DNA of 64,000 bases from CAZUDI01 sp964618975 (lineage in GTDB: Bacteria; Desulfobacterota; Desulfomonilia; UBA1062). The stretch is from contig CAZUDI010000010.1 in assembly GCA_964618975.1 (NCBI GenBank), forward strand, positions 1 to 64,000. The letters run 5' to 3'. Positions within the stretch are counted from its first letter, which is position 1, and each line of letters begins with the position of its first letter. This document shows positions 56,705-64,000 of the stretch, piece by piece. A model generated the notes under the pieces. The model did not search any database, had not been told where the DNA came from, and saw only the letters and a list, made by a program, of their open reading frames with translations. The position numbers and the translations under genes are program-made.

Positions 56705-58744
56705 ATGAAGCGTTTCATTATCCTGGTCACGCTGATGTGTCTGTTGTCTTGCGGGTGCCAGATCTCCGGGACGGTGCGCCTGGATGACGCCGGGCTCTCC
56801 GGCGTCCCGGTGACCCTTTCCGGCGACACAACCCGGGCCACGCTCACCGACCATCAGGGCCGCTACGTCTTCAGGGGCATCACAAGCGGCCACTATACGG
56901 TCGCGGTCGCCGCCGAGGACGACTGGTGCCGATCCGCAAGCCGCCACATCGAGAAATCGCAGGCCTGGCAGGACCTGACGGACGTGGACTTCACGGCCCA
57001 CAGCGCCACCCGGCGCAGCCTCACGAGCGGCACGCTCATCGGCTCCGTCGCCGAGAGCGGGGCGCATATCTGGCGGGGCATCCCCTATGCCGCTCCTCCC
57101 GTGGATGATCTGCGCTGGCGTGCCCCGCGCCCGGTCGGGGCCTGGGAAGGCACCCTGCCGGCGCTGACCAGGGCCCCCCTGTGCACCCAGTTCACCGGCA
57201 TCCTCACGAGTGACGACACGGAGCGCTACGGGCAACCCATGGGCTGCGAGGACTGCCTCTACCTCAATGTCTACGCCCCGCCCGAGGCGGCCTCCGCCGG
57301 GGAGGGCGGCCTGCCGGTCATGGTCTGGATCCACGGCGGCGGCAACACCATCGGCCACGGCGGAGGGTATGACGGACAGGACCTGGTCCTCAGGCACGAC
57401 ACAGTCGTGGTGACCTTCAACTACCGCCTGGGCCCCCTGGGCTGGTTCAGCCACCCGGCCCTGCACGACGAGGAGGACTCTTTGCTCGACCGTTCGGGCA
57501 ATTACGGCACCCTGGACATCGTTCAGGCCCTTGAGTGGGTGCAGGACAACATCGGCGCCTTCGGCGGCGATCCGACCAACGTGACCGTCTTCGGCGAGTC
57601 CGCCGGCGGCCTCAACACCCTCACCCTGCTGCTCTCGCCCCTGGCGCAGGGCCTCTTCCAGCGCGCCATCGTGCAGAGCGGCGGGCTGGAAGCGGCCACC
57701 ATGGCCGAGGCGCAGAACTACCGCGACGACCCCGAGCCCGGCGATCCCTTCAGCGCGCGGGAAGTGGTCAACCGGCTGCTGATCCGAGACAGGCTCGCCT
57801 CCGGCAGGGAGGCGGCCCGCAAGGTGCAGGAATCCCTTTCCCTGCCGGAGCTGGCCGCCTATCTCAGGGACAAGGATGCCGGCGAGATCCTCATGGCCTA
57901 TGAGTACGGCTACGGCGGCATGTTCTCCATGCCCAAGGTGCTGCGCGACGGGGTGGTCCTGCCCGCGGGGGACTTCCTCGAGGTCCTGTCGACCCCGGGG
58001 GCCTGCAACCGGGTGCCCGTCCTGATCGGCAGCAACCGTGACGAGCAAAAGCTCTTCATGGTCCTCGACCCCCTCTACGTGGAAGAGATCTTCGGGCTGC
58101 CGCTGATTGTCAAAGACCCAGTCGAGTACGCCCTCGTGGCCAGCTACCTGAGCGACGCCTGGAAGGCGCGCGGGGTCGACTCCATCGCCGAGCGCCTCTC
58201 ATCCCTCCAGCCCGACGAGGTCTTCGCCTACCGCTTCGACTGGGACGAGGAGACCTGTCTTCTGGGTGTGGACGTGGGCTTCATGCTCGGCGCGGCCCAC
58301 AGCGTGGAGATCCCCTTCATCTTCTGTGATTTCAGCTCGTTCATCTCTTCGGCACTCACCCCGCTCATCTTTCCCGACGAGAGCGCCTTGCCCCGGGATA
58401 CCCTCTCGCAGGCCATGTCGTCCTACTGGGTGGCCTTCGCCCGCGACGGCACACCCGGGACCGGCCTGAGCGGGGAGCTGCCCCCCTGGCTGCCCTGGGA
58501 GACCTCCTGCGGCAGGTTCATCGTCCTCGACACCGCCAGCGGGGGCGGCATCCGCATGTCGCACAACACCGTCACGCTTAAGGCGCTCAAATACCGGCTG
58601 CTCTCCGAGACCGGATTTAGCCGCCAGGAAAAGCACTGCGAGATGTACGTGCGCCTCTTCTACGGCAGCGCCTTGTGGGATGACGAGGAGTACGCGCACC
58701 TGGGTGAGTGCGGCTGCAGCGCCTATGCCCCGCAGGATTTTTAG
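56705..58744 (+). CDS. Lipoprotein type-B carboxylesterase with N-terminal beta domain
   Basis: A 679-residue predicted lipoprotein. Lipobox LLSC (signal KRFIILVTLMCLLSCGC) is followed by a carboxypeptidase-regulatory/SdrD-B-like beta domain (about 20-100: SGVPVTLSGDTTRATLTDHQGRYVFRGITSGHYTVAV), then a full carboxylesterase: IPYAAPPV...RWRAP, GCEDCLYLNVYAP, HGGG, the serine in FGESAGG, Glu in SNRDEQ and His in AAHSVEIPFIF. The ATG at 56705 is preceded by GGGGGTAA. Substrate unknown. Confidence 0.85.
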   Translation: MKRFIILVTLMCLLSCGCQISGTVRLDDAGLSGVPVTLSGDTTRATLTDHQGRYVFRGITSGHYTVAVAAEDDWCRSASRHIEKSQAWQDLTDVDFTAHSATRRSLTSGTLIGSVAESGAHIWRGIPYAAPPVDDLRWRAPRPVGAWEGTLPALTRAPLCTQFTGILTSDDTERYGQPMGCEDCLYLNVYAPPEAASAGEGGLPVMVWIHGGGNTIGHGGGYDGQDLVLRHDTVVVTFNYRLGPLGWFSHPALHDEEDSLLDRSGNYGTLDIVQALEWVQDNIGAFGGDPTNVTVFGESAGGLNTLTLLLSPLAQGLFQRAIVQSGGLEAATMAEAQNYRDDPEPGDPFSAREVVNRLLIRDRLASGREAARKVQESLSLPELAAYLRDKDAGEILMAYEYGYGGMFSMPKVLRDGVVLPAGDFLEVLSTPGACNRVPVLIGSNRDEQKLFMVLDPLYVEEIFGLPLIVKDPVEYALVASYLSDAWKARGVDSIAERLSSLQPDEVFAYRFDWDEETCLLGVDVGFMLGAAHSVEIPFIFCDFSSFISSALTPLIFPDESALPRDTLSQAMSSYWVAFARDGTPGTGLSGELPPWLPWETSCGRFIVLDTASGGGIRMSHNTVTLKALKYRLLSETGFSRQEKHCEMYVRLFYGSALWDDEEYAHLGECGCSAYAPQDF

Positions 58745-58851
58745 GAACAGGTGCATGACAGGAAACATGACATAAGAGGCCTTGCTGAATCTGTCAGGGG
58801 AAACCTTCCGGATAAGAAGTTTTCCCCTGACAGACCCCTTTCAAGAAGCTT

Positions 58852-58932
58852 AAGGACTATGGGTCTGATTCCCCGCTGCTTGCAGCGGAAAGCAGGGGCC
58901 TTAGGCTTGCCCTGGGGTTCATAACCATGATT
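58852..58932 (-). repeat. Dispersed repeat, copy R13a
   Basis: On the minus strand: AATCATGGTTATGAACCCC, AGGGCAAGCCTAAGG, CGCTGCAAGCAGCGG and GGGAATCAGACCCATAG. A good copy between two converging genes. Confidence 0.75.
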
Positions 58933-58978
58933 GGCCTGAGGGTCGCATTCCCCGCCGCTGGCGGTGCCTAAGTGGGGT
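58929..58978 (-). repeat. Dispersed repeat, copy R13b (partial, tandem with R13a)
   Basis: Minus strand: CGCCAGCGGCGGGGAATG, CGACCCTCAGGCCAATC runs directly into R13a. It overlaps the very end of the acyl-CoA synthetase gene. Confidence 0.62.
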
Positions 58979-61106
58979 CTTTCGCCTTACAGCCCCGCCC
59001 TTTGCCGGGCTGACCGGCGATGCGCATGCGGGCGTCCAGGGCCAGCACGCCCTGCCCGTTCACCATCACGCGCACCGGGTTGAGATCGAGCTCGCCTATC
59101 TGCGGAAAGGCCGCCAGCAGGTGCGAGACGCGCACCAGGAAATCGACGAAGACCGGCAGGTCGCTCTTGACCCCGCCGCGGGCACCGGTGAGCAGGGGGA
59201 AGCAGGCAAGCCCCATGAGGCGCTGCATGATCTCCTCGCGCGGGGCCGGGCACAGACAGCAGGCCACATCGCGGAAAATCTCCACGTAGATGCCGCCCAG
59301 GCCGAAGTAGAGCACCGGTCCGAAAGAGGCATCCTGCGTACCGCCCACGAACATGTCCACCCCCGCTGGCGCCGTCGCCTGCAGGCGCACCCCGTCGAAG
59401 CGGGCCTGCGGCAGGCTGACTTCAAGGTTTTCCCGCAGGCGCGCGAAGGTGCGCCTTACCCCCTCCTCGTCGGCCACCCCCAGGGCCACCCCGCCCACCT
59501 CGGTCTTGTGCAGGGCCGCAGGCGAGATCACCTTCATGACCACCGGGAAACCCAGTTCGCCGGCCGCCAGGACGGCCTCCTCCGGGGAGGTGGCCACCCG
59601 GGAGGCGGCCACCCGCATCCCGAAGGTCTCGCACAGCTCCAGGGCCTCTTCGCCGCAGTCACCGCCTGCGCCCTCCAGCCAGGCCCGGGCACGCGCCTGA
59701 TCGATGCCGTCGGGTGGCCGGGGTGGCGCATAGGGGGTGCGGGTGTGGAAATGCATCTGCATGGCCATGGCGCGCACGAGCTCCTCAGGGCTGTTGAAGA
59801 TGGGGAAATTCACCGCCTTCTTGGTCTGCAAGGTCAGCTTGGAAGGGCCGAAGAGGCACACCCCCATAGGCTTGCCGGCCGAGAGGATCGCCCCCCAGGT
59901 CTCCTTGGACAGGTCGGTCAGGAACATGCGGTGAAAGACCGTGTCGCCGGGGGGCATGTGGGGATACTGGGTCACGAGCAACGCCCCGTCGATCTTCTCC
60001 GAATGCATCACCGAGTAGATGACATGCGCGGTGAGCTGCGGGTCGTAGATATCGCCCATGTCCAGCGGGTTCGAGAAGCGGATGACCCCGGCGTTGCCGT
60101 AGTTCCTAAGCCCCTCGTAGAAATCCCGGCCCGGATCGGCGAAGGCGAAGCCCGCCTTCTCGCACAGATCGGCCGTGATCACCGAGAACCCTCCCGCCGG
60201 GCTCATGACCATGACCCGCCGGCCGCGCATGGGCGGCAGGCTGAAGGCCTTGGCCGCGGCGAAGAAGTCATGGTAGTTGTGGATGCGCAGGATGCCGGCA
60301 CGCTCGAAGGCGGCATCGATGATCTCTTCGTCGTTGCTCAGAGCCGCGGTATGGCTCATGGCCGCCTTCGCTCCGGCCGGGGTGGAGTTGGCCTTGTAGA
60401 CCACGATGGGCTTGTCGATGTGGGATGCCGCCTCGATCAGCGCCTGGCCGCGTTCGATGCTCTCCACATACAGGCAGATGACCCGGGTCTCGGGGTCCCG
60501 GCCATAGTATTCCAGGAAGTCCACCTCGTCCAGATCGAGCTTGTTGCCGATGCTGGCGAACTTGGCGATCCCGATGTTTTCGTCCACGAGGTAGTTGAAG
60601 ATCATGATCGAGACGCCCCCGCTCTGCGAGATGATGGACATGCCGCCCTTGGGCGCCCGGCACAGGGGGATGAAGGGCAGGCACAGCCCGCTGGAGGTGT
60701 CCGCCACGGTCAGCCCGTTGGGCCCCACGATGCGCACCCCGAAGGCACGGGCCTGCTCCAGGGTGAGCGCGGCCAGCTGCTTGCCTTCCGCGCTGAACTC
60801 GGAAAACCCGCCCGAGGGCACGGCCATGTGCCGGATGCCGAAGCGCCCGCAGCGTTCCACCATCTCGGGCACGTGCCGCGCCGGGACCAGGCAGAAGGCC
60901 AGATCGGGCACCACGGGCAGGTCCTCGATATCCCGGTACATGCGGATACCGTCCACCTGCTCCTCCGTCCCCTTAGGGTTGACCCCGAAAATGCGCCCGC
61001 GATACCCCCAGCGCAGGGTGTTTTCGAGCGTGATGCGGGGGATGTTGTTCGGCTTGGACGACAGACCGATGATCGCAAGTGATGCGGGCGCAAACAGTTT
61101 CTCCAT
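58968..61106 (-). CDS. ADP-forming acyl-CoA synthetase (fused alpha-beta type)
   Basis: A 712-residue acyl-CoA synthetase (acetyl-CoA synthetase, ADP-forming type): a CoA-binding domain (LFAPASLAIIGLSSKPNNIP...GRIFGVNPKG), a ligase domain with the phospho-His in MSHTAALSNDEEIIDAAF and SPAGGFSVITADL, and a C-terminal ATP-grasp domain (ELGFPVVMKVISPAALHKTEVGGVALGV). ATG 61106 follows GGAGGGAG; the frame is open upstream but lacks support. It makes ATP from acyl-CoA, or the reverse. Next to an acyl-CoA dehydrogenase gene. Confidence 0.9.
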   Translation of the reverse strand: MEKLFAPASLAIIGLSSKPNNIPRITLENTLRWGYRGRIFGVNPKGTEEQVDGIRMYRDIEDLPVVPDLAFCLVPARHVPEMVERCGRFGIRHMAVPSGGFSEFSAEGKQLAALTLEQARAFGVRIVGPNGLTVADTSSGLCLPFIPLCRAPKGGMSIISQSGGVSIMIFNYLVDENIGIAKFASIGNKLDLDEVDFLEYYGRDPETRVICLYVESIERGQALIEAASHIDKPIVVYKANSTPAGAKAAMSHTAALSNDEEIIDAAFERAGILRIHNYHDFFAAAKAFSLPPMRGRRVMVMSPAGGFSVITADLCEKAGFAFADPGRDFYEGLRNYGNAGVIRFSNPLDMGDIYDPQLTAHVIYSVMHSEKIDGALLVTQYPHMPPGDTVFHRMFLTDLSKETWGAILSAGKPMGVCLFGPSKLTLQTKKAVNFPIFNSPEELVRAMAMQMHFHTRTPYAPPRPPDGIDQARARAWLEGAGGDCGEEALELCETFGMRVAASRVATSPEEAVLAAGELGFPVVMKVISPAALHKTEVGGVALGVADEEGVRRTFARLRENLEVSLPQARFDGVRLQATAPAGVDMFVGGTQDASFGPVLYFGLGGIYVEIFRDVACCLCPAPREEIMQRLMGLACFPLLTGARGGVKSDLPVFVDFLVRVSHLLAAFPQIGELDLNPVRVMVNGQGVLALDARMRIAGQPGKGRGCKAKDPT

Positions 61107-61328
61107 GATCTCCCTCCTTGATGAGAACCTCCATCCCTGACGCCAGGCGCAGGTATCGAAGCCGACCTCCGTGGGGGGTGGGCATTTCCGCCCCCCACAC
61201 AGGTATGCCCGGCCTCCCTTTCGAGCCTCCTTACCGCAGACGCATGCCGCCCATGGATATGCGGCGTCCATATCAATGGCCCGGCGTCACCACCTTTTGA
61301 CGCCGGGCCGACCCCCTTTTTGCTCTCT

Positions 61329-63173
61329 TTATGAGGCGAAACTCTCCAAAGCGATTTCCATAACCGAGAGGTCCTCACTCTTGATGGCCGTGCAGGCGGC
61401 ATCCGCCTCGGGCAGCACGTGGTTGATAAAATACTTAGCCGAAGCGAGCTTGCCGGCGTAGAAGGCGGCTTCCCGGTTCTCACGGATGAACTCCGCATCG
61501 AGTTCCTTGCCTTGGCTGGTCTTTTCCAGATTCTCCTGGGCCACGCGGGCCTGCCACAGCAGCAGCCAGGCACACACCACCTTGCCCATCAGCATCAGGA
61601 AGGGGTAGGCATTGGTCAGCGGCACGAGGAATTTGCCCTCACGCCCGCATTGGCCGAAATACAGCGCCAGCTCTGCCAGGGAATCGATACGCTGCTGCAC
61701 CTTGCCGGCCAGGTCCTTCAGGGACGGCTGCCCGGTGCAGGCGGCCACGGTGGCGTTCATCTCGCCCAGCAGGTTCATGAAATAGCGGCCCTTCTTCATG
61801 GCGAGCTTGCGGCCCACGAGGTCGAGGGCCTGGATGCCATTGGCCCCCTCGTAGATGGAGGCAATCTTCTCGTCGCGCAGAAACTGCTCCACCGGGTACT
61901 CGGCACAGAAGCCATAACCGCCGTAGACCTGCACCGCGTTCTCGCACACCCTGAAGGCCACATCCGAGCAATAGGCCTTGCAGATGGGCGTGAGCACCTC
62001 CAGGATACCCTGCCACTTGTCCTGTTCCTCCTCGCCTGCGGCGGTGCGTTCGCGATCGACGGCCAAGGCGGCGTAGTACATCAGTGCCCGCATGCCCTCG
62101 ACGTTGGACTTCATCCACAGCAGCATGCGCCGCACGTCCGGGTGCTGGATGATGGGCACACGCGGGGCCTGCGGGTCCTTGAAGTCCATGAGCGATGAGC
62201 CCTGGAGGCGTTCCTTGGCGTAGCTCACGGCATGCAGATAGGCGATGGAGGCGCTGCCCAACCCCTGCATGCCCACCAGGATGCGGGCCTCGTTCATGAG
62301 CTGGAACATGACCTTCATACCCTCGCGTTCCTGCCCCAGCAGCTCGGCATAGCACGCGCCATTGTCGCCGAAGTTGATCAGGCAGGTGGAGCTGCCGTGG
62401 ATGCCCATCTTCTCCTCGATGCCGGCGATCTCGAAGTCGTTGCGCGCCCCCAACGTCCCGTCGTCGTTGACCAGGTACTTGGGCACCAAGAAGATGGAGA
62501 TGCCCTTGGTGCCGGGGGGATCGCCCTCAATACGCGCCAGCACGGGATGGATCACGTTGGGGGTGATGTCGTTGTCGCCGGCAGTGATGAAAATCTTGGT
62601 GCCCTGGATGCGGAAGGTGCCGTCCGGCTGCCGGATGGCCTTGGTGCTCAGATTGCCCACATCGCTGCCGGCGCCCGGCTCGGTCAGGCACATGGTGCCG
62701 CCCCACTCGCCGCTGACCATCTGCGGGTGGTACTTGCGCAACTGCTCCGGGGTGCCGTAGGTCTCCACCAGGTGCGCCGCCCCCTCCCCCAGCCCGGGGT
62801 AGGACATGAAGGCGAAATTGTGGGCGAACCACTCATGGGCCGCGGTCTTGATGATCTCGGGCAGGCCCTGGCCGCCGTGCTCGGGGGGCACGCCCATGGC
62901 ATTCCAGCCGCCCTCACAGAAAAGCCGGTAGGGCTTGTGGAAGCACTGTGGCACGTAGACCTGCCCGTTCTCCAGCCGGCAGCCCACCTTGTCCGATTCG
63001 GCCAGGGTGGGAAAGACCACACCCTCGGCGAATTTCTGGGCCTCGCTGAGAATCATGTCGAACATGTCCGGCGCAAAGTCTGCGTACCTCTGGCTCTGAC
63101 AGAGCTCCTCCACCTTGAGCATCTCGTTCAGCACAAACCGCTGGTCCCGCTCATCCACAATCAGACTTGACAT
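61329..63173 (-). CDS. Acyl-CoA dehydrogenase (large, FadE/DmdC-like)
   Basis: A 614-residue flavoprotein with the N-terminal half (LTEPGAGSDVGNL FAD-contact region; GTKIFITAGDN), the catalytic-base motif in the sequence SIYEGANGIQALDL and a long C-terminal extension (about 450-614) typical of the ~600-residue subclass. Oxidises acyl-CoA esters; chain length unknown. RBS GGAGGAAAG. Lies between two acyl-CoA synthetase genes, which suggests a small fatty-acid or organic-acid degradation unit. Confidence 0.9.
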   Translation of the reverse strand: MSSLIVDERDQRFVLNEMLKVEELCQSQRYADFAPDMFDMILSEAQKFAEGVVFPTLAESDKVGCRLENGQVYVPQCFHKPYRLFCEGGWNAMGVPPEHGGQGLPEIIKTAAHEWFAHNFAFMSYPGLGEGAAHLVETYGTPEQLRKYHPQMVSGEWGGTMCLTEPGAGSDVGNLSTKAIRQPDGTFRIQGTKIFITAGDNDITPNVIHPVLARIEGDPPGTKGISIFLVPKYLVNDDGTLGARNDFEIAGIEEKMGIHGSSTCLINFGDNGACYAELLGQEREGMKVMFQLMNEARILVGMQGLGSASIAYLHAVSYAKERLQGSSLMDFKDPQAPRVPIIQHPDVRRMLLWMKSNVEGMRALMYYAALAVDRERTAAGEEEQDKWQGILEVLTPICKAYCSDVAFRVCENAVQVYGGYGFCAEYPVEQFLRDEKIASIYEGANGIQALDLVGRKLAMKKGRYFMNLLGEMNATVAACTGQPSLKDLAGKVQQRIDSLAELALYFGQCGREGKFLVPLTNAYPFLMLMGKVVCAWLLLWQARVAQENLEKTSQGKELDAEFIRENREAAFYAGKLASAKYFINHVLPEADAACTAIKSEDLSVMEIALESFAS

Positions 63174-63236
63174 AACGTTCTTTCCTCCTTTAGCTGTTAT
63201 TTCTATCTCTTGTTGTCTTGTACATCTCTAAGGGTG

Positions 63237-64000
63237 TTATATTGCCGCAACAGCCACAGGCTGATCTGCATCCTGGCAGACCCCCAGCTTCTTCGTGAGT
63301 GCTCGTGAATATTCATGGGAGACGACCAGGGCCCGCACCGCCTCCTCCGGTGAGAGGAAGACCGGGATCTGGTGCGTACTGCGGATATCGAGGATCTTCT
63401 CCACCGTGTTGGGGATGTAGATGGCAGCAGGCTTGCCGAATTCACGGCACATGGCCACCAGCTCCCGCGTGGCATCGATGATGAAATCCTGCCAGACATT
63501 CGGGATGGGCAGCAGCCCGTCCACGCTGTCCGACGAGAGCAGGATCTCGTAGATATCGAGGAAGGTCTGGATGTTCAGGGCCGGCCCGAGGTCGATGGGG
63601 TTGGCGGCGTTGTAGAGCTGCCCGACCTTGCGCAGCCGTGACTGGACATCCTCGCTCAGACGGGCCATCTCGAGCCCCCCAGACACGAGCAGGTCCGCCG
63701 TGATGCCACCCAAGGCCCCGGTATTCGAAATCACGGCGATGCGCCGACCCTTGAGGGGCGGCATGGTGGTGAAGATCTTGGGCAGGCTGAAGAGTTCGCT
63801 GATGGCCTGCACGCGGATCAGCCCTCCCTGGCGACAGGCGTTCTCGAAGACCACGTCGTTGTTGGCCATGCCGGCGGTATGGCTCAGGGCGGCCCGGGCG
63901 CCGGCCTCGGTCCGGCCCACCTTGTAGACCAGGATGGGCTTTCTCACGCGGCGGGCGGTCTGAAGCAGCTTGGTGCCCTGACGCACGTTCTCCAGGTACA
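63237..64000 (-). CDS. Second ADP-forming acyl-CoA synthetase, C-terminal part (runs off window)
   Basis: At least 254 codons; the frame is open to the window edge. It contains the phospho-His motif AALSHTAGMANNDVVFENACRQGGLI, GRRIAVISNTGALGGITADLL and NPIDLGPALNIQTF, like the middle part of the gene at 58968-61106. It ends without the ATP-grasp domain, so it is a stand-alone alpha-type subunit. The N-terminal CoA-binding domain must lie to the right. Confidence 0.85.
   Translation of the reverse strand, partial: YLENVRQGTKLLQTARRVRKPILVYKVGRTEAGARAALSHTAGMANNDVVFENACRQGGLIRVQAISELFSLPKIFTTMPPLKGRRIAVISNTGALGGITADLLVSGGLEMARLSEDVQSRLRKVGQLYNAANPIDLGPALNIQTFLDIYEILLSSDSVDGLLPIPNVWQDFIIDATRELVAMCREFGKPAAIYIPNTVEKILDIRSTHQIPVFLSPEEAVRALVVSHEYSRALTKKLGVCQDADQPVAVAAI

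Noticed and set aside
56657..61082. Long open frames opposite the carboxylesterase and acyl-CoA synthetase genes
   Set aside because: Antisense shadows of genes with clear catalytic motifs; no support for expression or family.

Overview
The window looks like chromosome of a Gram-negative, probably anaerobic bacterium of the deltaproteobacterial (Desulfobacterota) type. This is inferred from the 16S fragment, the rnf and nfn electron-transfer genes, LPS heptose synthesis (hldE-type kinase), RNase Y together with 6S RNA, and the ADP-forming acyl-CoA synthetase and acyl-CoA dehydrogenase genes. Genus is not resolvable from sequence alone. Genes are dense, GC-rich and arranged in tight operons.

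Layout. 1-1140: 5' part of a 16S rRNA gene on the minus strand, preceded by four tandem near-consensus promoters, each followed by a boxA-like element. 1426-5550 (minus): zapB-zapA-6S RNA-fau-rny-tyrS. 5896-7496 (plus): GAF protein and ychF. 7640-9630 (plus): SCP2-like protein and a class III aminotransferase. 10139-12596 (minus): a DUF3332 lipoprotein and a small flhB-like/fliK-like/DUF2802 group. 12860-14005 (minus): a short-chain dehydrogenase fused to a PilZ domain. 14320-21976 (minus): one long operon rnfABCDGE-nfnA-nfnB-DRTGG, joining ion-pumping ferredoxin:NAD oxidoreductase with electron-bifurcating transhydrogenase. 22278-25846 (minus): an output-less dCache sensor, a lone atpE and a degenerate PilT-like ATPase with an N-terminal MshEN domain. 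26213-28596 (plus): histidine kinase, response regulator and an unknown protein. 28769-33952: a MerR regulator, a 2,4-dienoyl-CoA reductase-like enzyme and two nitronate monooxygenase-like enzymes, tied together by four copies of one 24-bp operator.

34569-37594 (plus): glucokinase followed by a transketolase homologue that has lost nearly all its catalytic and cofactor residues. 37896-45743 (plus): PilZ, ftsY, heptose kinase, DUF4416, yicC, remA, gmk, pyrF, metF and an esterase. 45740-52029 (plus): arfB, DHH phosphoesterase, aminotransferase, PAS protein, nnr and an alpha/beta hydrolase. 52037-56057 (minus): cytochrome c, exported unknowns, SDR and MarR. 56705-58744 (plus): lipoprotein carboxylesterase. 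58968-64000 (minus): ADP-forming acyl-CoA synthetase, acyl-CoA dehydrogenase and a second synthetase that runs off the window.

The most notable unexplained signals are: (1) a dispersed family of ~80-bp imperfectly palindromic repeats (about 16 full or partial copies), sometimes tandem and often next to a start codon; (2) the apparent pseudo-transketolase beside glucokinase; (3) the SDR-PilZ fusion; (4) the MshEN-PilT protein with broken Walker motifs; (5) the MerR regulon defined by matching operators.
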